NCBI GenBank assembly: GCA_045595185.1
Contig: JAZNZX010000072.1
Coordinates: 1-23,502 of the forward strand
Source of the DNA: Fimenecus sp045595185
GTDB lineage: Bacteria > Bacillota > Clostridia > Oscillospirales > Acutalibacteraceae
Length of the DNA: 23,502 nt
Direction: 5' to 3'
The position numbers were made by a program, and so were the translations under genes. Of this stretch, positions 14,222-21,974 are shown piece after piece. Numbering within the stretch: position 1 is the first letter of the stretch; the number at the start of each line of letters is the position of its first letter. The notes under the pieces were generated by a model. The model was given only the letters and a program-made list of their open reading frames with translations, was not told the origin of the DNA and searched no databases.

Positions 14222-15817
14222 TCAGGTAAGGTCAGACAATACGGCTTCGGCACATTTTACACCGTCAACACCTGCAGAAACAATGCCACCTGCGTAGCCC
14301 GCACCCTCGCCACAAGGGTAAAGACCCCTTATGTTTGTCTGATAAAACTCGTCACGGATAATGCGTACAGGTGATGAACTTCGTGTTTCAGGTGCAGTAA
14401 GCACAGCGTCATCCATAGCAAAGCCTTTAAGCTTTTTATCCATTTGCACAAGTGCATCACGCATTGTATTGACCACCTTTTGAGGTAAGGCTTCACTTAT
14501 GTCACTCATTGTGACACCTGTTGTAAAGGATGGTTTAACAGAACCTAATTTAGTGGATTTTTCACATCTTAAAAAGTCACCTACAAGGGTTGCAGGAGCA
14601 CTGTAATCGCCACCACCCATTTTAAATGCTTTTTCTTCAATATCCTTTTGAAGCCAAAAGCCTGAAAGCGGATGCTCCGTCGGGAAATCGGCAGGTTCAA
14701 CACCTACTAAAATTGCTGAATTTGCATTTTCCTTATCACGAGCAAACTCGCTCATACCATTTGTGACAACTCCGCCTTTATGTGAAGATGCACAAACAAC
14801 CGTACCACCGGGACACATACAGAAGGTGTATGCTCCCCTACCATGTGGCGGATGACAGGCAAGCTTATAATCAGCTGCTTTAAGCTTTGGATGATTTTTG
14901 AATTCACCATACTGAACGGAATTTATATATTCCTGCGGATGTTCAATTCGGGCACCAACTGAAAATGGCTTTTGCATCATATTGATACCCTTTTTGTAAA
15001 GCATTTCAATAGTATCCCTTGCAGAGTGTCCAACTGAAAGAATAAGTGCATCAGTTTCGATGTCCTTTTCCTTGCCGAATTTATCCCTTATTGTTACACC
15101 ATGAATAAATTTATTGGCAACAATAACATCAGTAAGCTGTGTTTCAAAAAGAACTGTGCCACCAAGAGAAATAATTTCTTCGCGAATATTTTTAACTGTT
15201 TCCTTTAATTTATCTGTACCGATATGTGGCTTCGCATTCGTAAGAATGTCTTCAGGAGCACCGTGACTGACAAACTCCTCAAAAACAAAACGGCAACGAC
15301 TATCCTTAATTCCCGTTGTGAGCTTACCGTCAGAAAATGTTCCGGCACCACCTTCGCCATACTGAATATTAGATGTTTCGTCAAGAATTCTCTTTGTCCA
15401 GAAATTATTTACATCTTCTGTACGGGAATCAATGTCCCTACCTCGTTCAACAACAATGGGACAATGACCGCTACGAGCAAGAATGAGTGCTGCAAACATA
15501 CCTGCAGGGCCAAAACCGGCAACAACAGGTGGTAACACACTCTTTCGGTTTGATTCAGGTATTATATATTCATACTTCTGACTTTTAATAACACGATTGT
15601 TATTAAGGAGTTCAAGAATTTTATCCTCGTCACCGTCAACTGTCACATCAACCGTATAAACAAAATGCACTTCACCTTTACGACAATCCACACTCTGTTT
15701 GAAAATTTCAGTTTTCAGAATTCTGTTTTTATTGAGTTTTAGCGTTTTGGCTGCTGCTTCTTCAATATCGTGAAAATCGCAGTCAAGTTCCAATTTAATT
15801 TCACTGATTCTGAGCAT
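14222..15817 (-). CDS. FAD-dependent dehydrogenase of the COG2509 type
   Basis: A 531-aa flavoprotein. The dinucleotide-binding motif GFGPAG is at residues 101-106, preceded by a ~90-residue N-terminal domain that is typical of this family. Further hallmarks are YGEGGAGTFSDGKL near 155, SVGHSARD near 270 and the C-terminal FAD-contacting GLYPCGEGAGYAGGIVSAGVDG. The length is normal. Members are annotated as uncharacterised FAD-dependent dehydrogenases; the substrate is unknown. The ATG at 15817 lies inside the end of the upstream flavoprotein gene (17-nt overlap), so the two are translationally coupled. No terminator-like hairpin was noticed in the 85 nt before the pseudokinase gene. Confidence 0.85.
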   Translation of the reverse strand: MLRISEIKLELDCDFHDIEEAAAKTLKLNKNRILKTEIFKQSVDCRKGEVHFVYTVDVTVDGDEDKILELLNNNRVIKSQKYEYIIPESNRKSVLPPVVAGFGPAGMFAALILARSGHCPIVVERGRDIDSRTEDVNNFWTKRILDETSNIQYGEGGAGTFSDGKLTTGIKDSRCRFVFEEFVSHGAPEDILTNAKPHIGTDKLKETVKNIREEIISLGGTVLFETQLTDVIVANKFIHGVTIRDKFGKEKDIETDALILSVGHSARDTIEMLYKKGINMMQKPFSVGARIEHPQEYINSVQYGEFKNHPKLKAADYKLACHPPHGRGAYTFCMCPGGTVVCASSHKGGVVTNGMSEFARDKENANSAILVGVEPADFPTEHPLSGFWLQKDIEEKAFKMGGGDYSAPATLVGDFLRCEKSTKLGSVKPSFTTGVTMSDISEALPQKVVNTMRDALVQMDKKLKGFAMDDAVLTAPETRSSSPVRIIRDEFYQTNIRGLYPCGEGAGYAGGIVSAGVDGVKCAEAVLSDLT

Positions 15818-17048
15818 TATTTATCCTTTCACCGATGGTATTTCCTGCCAATCGACCTGAGCTCCAAGCCCATTGAAGGTTATATCCACCACAATCACCG
15901 TCAATATTATATGCTTCGCCACAACAGAAAAGGTTGTCACAGAGCTTTGATTCCATTGTTTGGGCATCAAATTGTGAGCAATCTGCACCACCTGCTGTTA
16001 CTTGGGCAAAGTCAAAACCTCTTGCAGTTTTAATCTTTATTTTCCAACACTTACAAAGTGATGCAAGTCTTATAATTTCGTCATCACATAAATCGCAAAT
16101 TCTGCTGTTTGGTGCAATAGAACATTCCTTTAATAAGGTTATGCAAAGTTGCTTATTCATAACACCAATAAGAAGATTTTCACATATTCCTGTACCATAT
16201 TCGCGACGGTCAAACAGATAATTTTCTATTTTATCAAGAGTAAAGTCAGGTGTAACATCAAGATTTATATAAATATTGTTTGACGGTGACATTGACACAA
16301 AGCGTGACAACTGCATTATAGGAATTCCTGAAAGACCGTAATCGGTGAACTGAACTTCACCGTAGTTTTCAAGAGTTTTTTCACCGTCAATAATCAAATC
16401 CATTTTGCATACAGAACGAACACCTTTAAGTGCTTTTGTGAAACCCTCGCAATTAAGGGAGACAAGAGCAGGTGCAATCGGCGTAATTTTATGCCCCATC
16501 ATTTTAAGAAGCTCATAAGAGTCACCGTCTGTACCGTGAACCTTTGCTGCCTTACCGCCTGATGCCACAACAACGAAATCAAATCGGTCGCGATTATTCA
16601 CAACAAGCTTATTAACAACACCGTTAAATACGGATTTTAAATGCACTGCCTGATAATCACATACAATTTCAACACCAAGACGGGCACATTCAAAACGCAA
16701 CACATCAAGAACTGATGATGCCTGATTAGAAAGAGGATAAACTCTGCCTTCATCCTCTGTTCTTGTATAAAGTCCCAATCCATTGAAAAATACAATGTTC
16801 TTTTCAGGTGTATATTTATTCAAAGCATATGTTGAAAACTCAACATCACCACGATAACCTTTTTCTGTGGCATTTATATTTGTAAGATTACATCTTCCGT
16901 TGCCTGTTACAAGGATTTTTTTGCCGATTCGTGAAAGCTTTTCAAAAACAGTAACCTTAACATCATCACGATTTTTCACCGTATGCATAATCTCAATCGC
17001 ACAGGCAAGACCTGATGCACCGCCACCAATTACAGCAACCTTAATCAT
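15801..17048 (-). CDS. HI0933/BaiN-family NAD(P)/FAD-dependent oxidoreductase
   Basis: A 415-aa flavoprotein of the HI0933-like family, which includes the bile-acid enzyme BaiN and many members of unknown substrate. The N-terminal GGGASG motif (residues 8-13), the family signature KKILVTGNGRCNLTN (about 43-57), VVASGGKA (about 160) and the C-terminal FCCGEAYNIDGDCGGYNLQWAWSSG are all in place. The family name does not prove bile-acid activity. The ATG at 17048 is preferred over earlier in-frame ATGs because AGGATGG sits just upstream and the FAD motif then starts at residue 8. It overlaps the end of the DtxR/MntR-type regulator by 8 nt and the next flavoprotein by 17 nt, forming a tight three-gene unit. 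Confidence 0.88.
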   Translation of the reverse strand: MIKVAVIGGGASGLACAIEIMHTVKNRDDVKVTVFEKLSRIGKKILVTGNGRCNLTNINATEKGYRGDVEFSTYALNKYTPEKNIVFFNGLGLYTRTEDEGRVYPLSNQASSVLDVLRFECARLGVEIVCDYQAVHLKSVFNGVVNKLVVNNRDRFDFVVVASGGKAAKVHGTDGDSYELLKMMGHKITPIAPALVSLNCEGFTKALKGVRSVCKMDLIIDGEKTLENYGEVQFTDYGLSGIPIMQLSRFVSMSPSNNIYINLDVTPDFTLDKIENYLFDRREYGTGICENLLIGVMNKQLCITLLKECSIAPNSRICDLCDDEIIRLASLCKCWKIKIKTARGFDFAQVTAGGADCSQFDAQTMESKLCDNLFCCGEAYNIDGDCGGYNLQWAWSSGRLAGNTIGERINNAQNQ

Positions 17049-17445
17049 CGTAACCATCCTGCCTTTCAAGATATTCATAAAGTTTATCAATAGTGCTTGA
17101 GCTCATAACATGCTCCATCTGACAAGCATCCTGCTCTGCAGTTTTTTCGTCAACACCCAATGTGTCAATAAGGAAATGCTTAATAAGTTTATGTCTTCGA
17201 AGCACATTGGCAGCATAGCTTTCGCCCTGTGGTGTAATTAAAATATCACCATAGGTCACATGCTCAAGATAACCGTTTTGTGTAAGTGTGTTGATTGCAC
17301 GATTTACGCTTGGCTTTGAAACGCCAAGAAACTCTGCAATATCAGTAAGTCTTACATTGTTTTTTTGTTTTGAGATTACAAAAACTGCTTCAAGATAATC
17401 TTCAAGAGAAGATGTCATATTATAATTATTATTTTTCATATCCAT
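17041..17445 (-). CDS. DtxR/MntR-family metal-dependent regulator with a mixed metal site
   Basis: A 134-aa metal-sensing repressor. The winged HTH covers residues ~12-72 (VRLTDIAEFLGVSKPSVNRAI), and the metal/dimerisation domain ~75-130. There is no C-terminal SH3-like domain, as in MntR. Likely metal ligands by alignment are Asp16 and Glu19 (SLEDYLEA), His85 (RRHKLIKH), Cys108, Glu111 and His112 (ACQMEHVMS). Asp16 matches Asp8 of manganese-type MntR, whereas Cys108 matches Cys102 of iron-type DtxR, where MntR has Glu99. Metal preference is therefore open. It starts at the ATG at 17445 with AAAGG upstream and overlaps the BaiN-like gene by 8 nt. The promoter carries possible self-operator half-sites. 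Confidence 0.88.
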   Translation of the reverse strand: MDMKNNNYNMTSSLEDYLEAVFVISKQKNNVRLTDIAEFLGVSKPSVNRAINTLTQNGYLEHVTYGDILITPQGESYAANVLRRHKLIKHFLIDTLGVDEKTAEQDACQMEHVMSSSTIDKLYEYLERQDGYDD

Positions 17446-17514
17446 TGTTAGCCTTTACAATTTTTTATCATAATATTTTACCATAAAATTAGCTAAACAG
17501 TCAATATTGCTAAC
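17446..17514 (-). promoter_or_regulatory. Candidate DtxR-like operator half-sites
   Basis: Three TTAGC-type half-sites (17446-17452 inverted; 17489-17495; 17509-17514) surround the promoter core. DtxR/IdeR operators contain TTAGGTTAGC-like half-sites, so negative self-regulation is plausible. No full symmetric operator is present. Confidence 0.35.
17475..17504 (-). promoter_or_regulatory. Promoter of the DtxR/MntR-flavoprotein unit
   Basis: On the minus strand TTGACT (17499-17504), an 18-nt spacer and TAAAAT (17475-17480). GTTTAGC lies in the spacer, GTTAGC just upstream of the -35 box (17509-17514), and GGCTAAC just before the start codon. Confidence 0.6.
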
Positions 17515-17545
17515 AAAAAAACGCCACACATTGTCTGTGTAGCGT
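17514..17545 (-). terminator. Terminator of the 119-aa XRE regulator gene
   Basis: ACGC-C-ACACA (17521-17530) pairs with TGTGT-A-GCGT (17536-17545) with one mismatch, and a run of seven U follows on the minus strand. Confidence 0.75.
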
Positions 17546-17550
17546 TGCTG

Positions 17551-17910
17551 TTATTTTTCCGTTTTATTTACAAAATTATTGAGGTTTTCTTTTTCGTCCG
17601 TACTCATCATACGATATTTCAAAATTAAAGCGACCTCATCCTTTGAAAGCTGTGAAAGATACCTTGTATCAGGCTCACTTTCATAAGTTTCCTGTTCACC
17701 TACACATTCTGCCAAATCGTTTTCAAGAAGTGTATCCACAGAAATATTATAGAAGCGCGATAATTTCAAAACTGTTTCCAAATCAACATCACGACGACCG
17801 ATTTCATAACTGCAATATGACGAACGACTGATTCCCAAAACATCAGCAATCTGATGTTGTCTTAATTTATTTTGTAATCTTATAACCTTTAATTTGCGAC
17901 CAAATTCCAT
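17551..17910 (-). CDS. XRE-family HTH transcriptional regulator
   Basis: A 119-aa cytosolic DNA-binding protein. The Cro/CI HTH domain covers residues ~3-62 (FGRKLKVIRLQNKLRQHQIA, recognition helix ISRSSYCSYEIGRR, then LETVLKLSRFYNISVDTLLEND). An acidic linker follows and a C-terminal helix (about 86-115) ends in a stretch resembling LSKDEVALILKYRMMSTDEKENL, common in clostridial XRE proteins and probably used for dimerisation. The ATG at 17910 has GAGGTG at 17917-17922. It is divergent from the alpha/beta hydrolase gene, with both promoters inside the 133-nt gap, so it may control itself and that gene; the target is not shown by the sequence. Confidence 0.87.
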   Translation of the reverse strand: MEFGRKLKVIRLQNKLRQHQIADVLGISRSSYCSYEIGRRDVDLETVLKLSRFYNISVDTLLENDLAECVGEQETYESEPDTRYLSQLSKDEVALILKYRMMSTDEKENLNNFVNKTEK

Positions 17911-17946
17911 ATATAATCACCTCAATACATAGCCGATATTTTGTTT

Positions 17947-17975
17947 ATTATACAACAAAAAAAAGCTTACAGCAA
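17947..17975 (-). promoter_or_regulatory. Promoter of the XRE regulator gene
   Basis: On the minus strand TTGCTG (17970-17975), a 17-nt spacer and a consensus TATAAT (17947-17952). Confidence 0.65.
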
Positions 17976-17983
17976 TAAAAATA

Positions 17984-18011
17984 TTGCAAAATTCTGTCTA
18001 TGTGGTAAAAT
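17984..18011 (+). promoter_or_regulatory. Promoter of the alpha/beta hydrolase gene
   Basis: TTGCAA (17984-17989), a 16-nt spacer and TAAAAT (18006-18011), 32 nt before the start codon. It lies back to back with the XRE promoter. Confidence 0.55.
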
Positions 18012-18043
18012 ATATATAAGGAATTTACGAAAGGACCATAAAT

Positions 18044-19081
18044 ATGATTTACTTTTTTATAGCCCTTATAGTTATTTTGTTTGTATTATTTATTCTTGCA
18101 GCAAAGATTATGGATGCTGCAGGTGTTTCGAAAAGATGCGAAGGTAACGAAAACCTTAAATATCTTAAGGCTAAAAACTTTGATAATCTTAATGCAAGAC
18201 CTGTTGATTTCAAGTCAAATAAAGGTCAGACACTTAAAGGTTTTTTATATAGCAGTGCAACGGTTGACAATTATAAAGCACTTATTGTTTTTTCTCACGG
18301 TATGGGTGCAGGTCATCTTGCATATACAACTGAAATCAACTATTTTGCACAAAAAGGGTATCTTGTTTTAGCGTATGATAACACAGGCACTTGTTCTTCC
18401 GAAGGTGAAAAGCTTTATGGCTTTGCACAGGGAATTATTGATTTGAAGCACGCTATTGAATTTGTGAAATCAAGAGATGACTTAAAGGCTTTACCGTTAC
18501 TTTTAGCAGGTCATTCATGGGGTGCTTACAGCGTTTGTAACGTATCGGCAATTATCCCTGAAAATGACATTAAGGGTATTGTTGCATTTTCTCCTTTTAA
18601 CTCTATGAACAAGCTGTTACGTGATAATGCCAAGCAGAAAACAAAGGCTAATCTTTCAATATTCAGCCCATTTTTAGACATAATCAATTTGTTCCGATTT
18701 GGTAAAACAGGTATTCTTCGCAGTTGCGACACAATCGACAGCAACTCAATTCCTACACTTGTTATGCACGGTGGTAACGATATGCTGGTTACTCTTAAAA
18801 ACAGTCCTGTGGGACTTAAAAACAGAATCAGCAACAATCCGAACGCAAGAACCGTTCTTTATGAAAGCAAATATCATAATGTTTATCTCTCAAAGGATGC
18901 TGAACAATATCTAAACGATACTTTTGCAAAAATTGAAAGTTTAGGTGACAACAGTCCTGAAGCATATGAGATTTATCAGAATATTGATTATGCACTCATC
19001 ACAAAAGAAGATTTGACAGTTATGGAAACTGCAAACACATTTTTTGAAGAATGTGTTATGAAACGCGATTTCTTAGGATAA
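18044..19081 (+). CDS. Membrane-anchored alpha/beta hydrolase
   Basis: A 345-aa serine hydrolase. Residues 2-21 are a hydrophobic N-terminal anchor. The alpha/beta-hydrolase core has the oxyanion-region motif FSHGMGAGH (83-91), the nucleophile elbow GHSWG (156-160, Ser158), an acid candidate Asp246 in MHGGND and a His candidate His278 in SKYHNVY. It resembles esterase or monoacylglycerol-lipase-like enzymes; the substrate is unknown. AAAGGA precedes the ATG at 18044. It is transcribed alone, divergent from an XRE regulator and ended by a strong terminator. Whether the catalytic domain faces in or out is not clear: the anchor carries no cleavable signal and few positive charges before it. Confidence 0.85.
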   Translation: MIYFFIALIVILFVLFILAAKIMDAAGVSKRCEGNENLKYLKAKNFDNLNARPVDFKSNKGQTLKGFLYSSATVDNYKALIVFSHGMGAGHLAYTTEINYFAQKGYLVLAYDNTGTCSSEGEKLYGFAQGIIDLKHAIEFVKSRDDLKALPLLLAGHSWGAYSVCNVSAIIPENDIKGIVAFSPFNSMNKLLRDNAKQKTKANLSIFSPFLDIINLFRFGKTGILRSCDTIDSNSIPTLVMHGGNDMLVTLKNSPVGLKNRISNNPNARTVLYESKYHNVYLSKDAEQYLNDTFAKIESLGDNSPEAYEIYQNIDYALITKEDLTVMETANTFFEECVMKRDFLG

Positions 19082-19094
19082 TATTATATAAACA

Positions 19095-19131
19095 AAAGGT
19101 CGGCAGATTAGTTTCTGCCGACCTTTTTTGA
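19095..19131 (+). terminator. Strong terminator after the hydrolase gene
   Basis: A 12-bp perfect stem (19095-19106 with 19115-19126), an 8-nt loop and a T-run. Its position 13 nt beyond the stop of the convergent gene lets it serve both directions. Confidence 0.88.
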
Positions 19132-19138
19132 CTATTTT

Positions 19139-20440
19139 TTATAACAAGTTTTTTGCATAAATTTCGTTTGTGATGTCACCGCAAACTGCATATATTCCGT
19201 ATTTATCCCTTGTGGATTGTGCACCTGTGGTAATCACCACAACACCTGTTTTTTCTTCAGGATTATATGTGTATAAGGAATATACACCGTATGCACTGCC
19301 TGTATGGTAATAAAGGTAGTCCTGATTATAAAGACCTGTTTTTTTCTTCACAACCATACATTGTTGAGTATTATATTGTAACTGTTGAGTCTGCATAAGT
19401 GCTACACTTTCCTTTGACAAAAGCTGTTTTTCCTTATATGCTCCGTCATTCACAAGCACCGTCAACAGCTTTGCAAGGTCATAGGCACTCGTTGTAAGTC
19501 CGCCTGAATAAAGCATCATAAATCTGCCGATTTTATTTCTGTCTGTTTTGGCTCTTGCAAGCTTTTCGGCACTTATTCCCACTTCACCTTTACTGTCATA
19601 AATAGTTGCTATTTTATTTACATCAAGCTGACCTGCAAGATATGAAGCACTTATTCCCATAGGGTTAAAGAAATACTGTTTAGCAAGGTTATTAAGGCTT
19701 TTTCCTGTGACACATTCGCAAACTGTACCTGCAACACCAAAGGCAAAATTATTGTATCTGTATATTTCACCGGGTTTTTCCTTGTATGCTTCAGGAGTCA
19801 ACAGATATTCCTGTAATTCTTCCAATGACTCCTTGTATTCCCCATCATATAACCCTGATGTATGGGTCAGAATCATTCTCAATGTAATCGGAATATCCGG
19901 AAATTCAGGATTGCGAACGGTGACACCTAAATATTCGGAAATATCCTTGTCAATGTCAATTTTACCTTCATCAACAAGCTTCATAACCACCATACCAACA
20001 ATGGTTTTCGAAAGTGATGCTATACGGATTTTCGTATCTGTTTCCATCTTTTTTGTGTCGATTTCAGCCCAACCGTATTCGGCTGTTGATGTGACCTCGC
20101 CATCCTTAATTGTGGCAACCTGAATTCCCACAGCACCATATTCTTCAGCAACTCTGTTGACAAGCTCCTGTAATTCAGGTGAAGTTGCAGAAACAGGCGG
20201 TTCAATATATACGGTTGTGGATTCGGTAGTTGTCTCCGTTGTGGTTTCGGTAGTTGATTCCGTTGTTGATTCAGTTGTAGTAATCTGCGTGGATTTTTCT
20301 TCAGTTGGGTTTGTTGCAGTATCTTCTGTTATTTCAATTTTCTGATTAACAGGCTTGTCCCGTCTTATGAATGTTATTGAAACAACGATAATAACAACAG
20401 TCAACAGAACACTTAAAATTTTCAACAATCTTTTTTTCAT
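19139..20440 (-). CDS. Exported serine hydrolase, beta-lactamase/class C PBP fold
   Basis: A 433-aa extracytoplasmic protein. Residues ~4-25 are a signal anchor, followed by a low-complexity Thr/Ser/Glu linker (about 50-77). The catalytic domain has the three penicillin-recognising motifs: SLSK (142-145, nucleophile Ser142), YNN (229-231) and HTG (379-381). Related proteins act as D-Ala-D-Ala carboxypeptidases, peptidases or esterases; true beta-lactamase activity is not implied. The ATG at 20440 is chosen; a TTG further upstream is in frame, but no good SD is seen for either. It is the paralogue of the next gene: both share EYGWA, DTKIRIASLSKT, LTHTSGL and YHTGSAYGVYSLY. Each has its own promoter. 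Confidence 0.88.
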   Translation of the reverse strand: MKKRLLKILSVLLTVVIIVVSITFIRRDKPVNQKIEITEDTATNPTEEKSTQITTTESTTESTTETTTETTTESTTVYIEPPVSATSPELQELVNRVAEEYGAVGIQVATIKDGEVTSTAEYGWAEIDTKKMETDTKIRIASLSKTIVGMVVMKLVDEGKIDIDKDISEYLGVTVRNPEFPDIPITLRMILTHTSGLYDGEYKESLEELQEYLLTPEAYKEKPGEIYRYNNFAFGVAGTVCECVTGKSLNNLAKQYFFNPMGISASYLAGQLDVNKIATIYDSKGEVGISAEKLARAKTDRNKIGRFMMLYSGGLTTSAYDLAKLLTVLVNDGAYKEKQLLSKESVALMQTQQLQYNTQQCMVVKKKTGLYNQDYLYYHTGSAYGVYSLYTYNPEEKTGVVVITTGAQSTRDKYGIYAVCGDITNEIYAKNLL

Positions 20441-20476
20441 TTTAACCGTCCAATCCAAAAATTACATACTATAAAG

Positions 20477-20505
20477 ATAATATCAACTGTTTTATGCTTT
20501 GTCAA
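20477..20505 (-). promoter_or_regulatory. Sigma-A promoter of the first serine hydrolase gene
   Basis: On the minus strand a consensus TTGACA (20500-20505), a 17-nt spacer and TATTAT (20477-20482). Confidence 0.78.
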
Positions 20506-20511
20506 CTAAAT

Positions 20512-20541
20512 CAAAAAAGGTATGCAAAAAACATACCTTTT
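20512..20541 (-). terminator. Terminator of the lipoprotein serine hydrolase gene
   Basis: AAAAGGTATG (20515-20524) and CATACCTTTT (20532-20541) form a 10-bp stem; U residues follow on the minus strand. It separates the two paralogues into independent transcripts. Confidence 0.8.
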
Positions 20542-20546
20542 CTCTC

Positions 20547-21839
20547 TTATTCCACATAATTTTTCACAAAAACTCCACGAGCGATGTCACCACAACCTGC
20601 ATAAATATTGTAACTGTCCTTTTGCTCTTTTATTCCCGTCGTTAAGACAACAACACCTGTTTTTGTGCTTCTGTCATAGGCATAAAGTGAATAAACACCG
20701 TATGCACTGCCTGTATGATAATTAAGATTTCTTCCACCGTAGAAATTTTTTCTGTACAGCACAGGCATACCCTGTCCCACAACACCACTTGGACGCATAA
20801 GCTGAACTTCCTGCATTAACTCAATACTTTCGGTTGAAAGATAACGAACACCGTCATAAACACCGTCGTTCATAAACAATGTGAGAAGACTTGCCAAATC
20901 GGCAGCAGAAATTGTAAGTCCGCCTGCATAAAGCTTCATACCTGCTCCTGCTTCTTCCGTAAAATTCAACTGATTTCTCTGTGACTGAACACTTTTTCTC
21001 AATGTGTGTGTTTCGTTATATAATGCTGCGATTTCATCTGCTTCCAATAACGCAGGAATATAGGCAGCACGAATACCCATAGGGTCAAAGAAATATTCAT
21101 TGGTGAGTGTAGTAAGACTTTTACCTTTTACCAATTCACATATTGTACCCACAATACCGTAAGCAAAATTGTTATACACATGAGTTGTACCGGGTTTACT
21201 GTTTGTATATGCTGACGGTTTTTGTAAATGTTGTTGCAACTGTGACAATGAATGTGTGTAGCTTGCAGTTACAAGTCCTGATGTATGTGTCAACAAATGT
21301 CGCATTGTAATGGGTGTATCAGGATATGACGGATTTCTTATCTCAACACCTAAATACTGTGAAATATCAGCATCCAAGTCAATAAGTCCTTCTTCAATCA
21401 GACGAAAAACAACAAGACACACAACAGTTTTTGAAAGAGATGCAATACGGATTTTTGTGTCCGCAGTCATTGCTCTTTCATTTTTTACTGCCCAGCCATA
21501 CTCGGCTGTTGCGTGAACTCTGCCATCAACTATTGTTGCCACCTGGATACCGACTGCATTGTGTTTATATCCCGTAGCAGTTACAAGGCTGAACAAATCT
21601 GTCGCTTCAATCGGCTTTGTTGTGGTTTCAGTAACCGTTTCTTCTGTTGTTGACTCGGTAGTAGGCTCTGTGGTTGATTCTGTTGTTGGTTCGGTAGTTG
21701 TTTCTGTCGTAGTGGTTGTCGTTGTGTCTTCTTCCTGTGAAATCGAAGGAGATAAAGTCATTTTTGTACATGACGAAAATGATAATACTAACAAAACGAC
21801 AGCCAGAATTGTTGATATAATTCTCTTTATTTTCAACAT
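20547..21839 (-). CDS. Lipoprotein serine hydrolase, beta-lactamase/class C PBP fold
   Basis: A 430-aa surface lipoprotein. A signal peptide ends in LSFSSC, with the lipidated Cys at residue 24. A Thr/Glu/Pro/Ser-rich spacer (about 38-76) would hold the enzyme away from the membrane. The catalytic motifs are SLSK (134-137), YNN (222-224) and HTG (375-377). The second of two tandem ATGs (21839) is preferred because GAGGT (21844-21848) then has 4 nt spacing rather than 1. It is paralogous to the neighbour at 19139-20440, but it is lipid-anchored where that one has a plain signal anchor, and its linker contains Pro. A role in peptidoglycan or D-amino-acid peptide trimming is an inference. Confidence 0.88.
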   Translation of the reverse strand: MLKIKRIISTILAVVLLVLSFSSCTKMTLSPSISQEEDTTTTTTTETTTEPTTESTTEPTTESTTEETVTETTTKPIEATDLFSLVTATGYKHNAVGIQVATIVDGRVHATAEYGWAVKNERAMTADTKIRIASLSKTVVCLVVFRLIEEGLIDLDADISQYLGVEIRNPSYPDTPITMRHLLTHTSGLVTASYTHSLSQLQQHLQKPSAYTNSKPGTTHVYNNFAYGIVGTICELVKGKSLTTLTNEYFFDPMGIRAAYIPALLEADEIAALYNETHTLRKSVQSQRNQLNFTEEAGAGMKLYAGGLTISAADLASLLTLFMNDGVYDGVRYLSTESIELMQEVQLMRPSGVVGQGMPVLYRKNFYGGRNLNYHTGSAYGVYSLYAYDRSTKTGVVVLTTGIKEQKDSYNIYAGCGDIARGVFVKNYVE

Positions 21840-21872
21840 CATTACCTCTTTATTTCAAGGAATAATCAATGT

Positions 21873-21892
21873 AAAAATCCGGTAGGATTTTT
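21873..21892 (-). promoter_or_regulatory. Leader hairpin before the lipoprotein serine hydrolase gene
   Basis: AAAAATCC (21873-21880) and GGATTTTT (21885-21892) form an 8-bp stem with a 4-nt loop between the promoter and the SD. On the transcript a U-rich arm ends it, so it could act as an attenuator, though the A/U stem is weak. Confidence 0.35.
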
Positions 21893-21903
21893 TGACCTTT
21901 GAT

Positions 21904-21932
21904 AATATATCACTTTGAAAATAAAATGTCAA
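21904..21932 (-). promoter_or_regulatory. Sigma-A promoter of the lipoprotein serine hydrolase gene
   Basis: On the minus strand a consensus TTGACA (21927-21932), a 17-nt spacer and TATATT (21904-21909), giving a leader of about 60 nt. Confidence 0.78.
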
Positions 21933-21974
21933 TAATTGTGAAATACTGTCGAATAATGATGTTGATTTATAGGT

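Noticed and set aside
20200..20300. A CRISPR-like array suggested by short repeats
   Set aside because: The units are contiguous coding triplets for Thr, Glu and Ser with no spacers.
20157..20345. A Val/Ser-rich repetitive plus-strand open frame, and a similar one at 21559-21885
   Set aside because: They are the reverse reading of the Thr/Ser/Glu linkers of the two serine hydrolases.
19139..21839. The pair as true antibiotic-resistance beta-lactamases
   Set aside because: The motifs are those of the broad class C/PBP-like family, in which most members are peptidases or esterases; long linkers and anchors are unlike secreted beta-lactamases.
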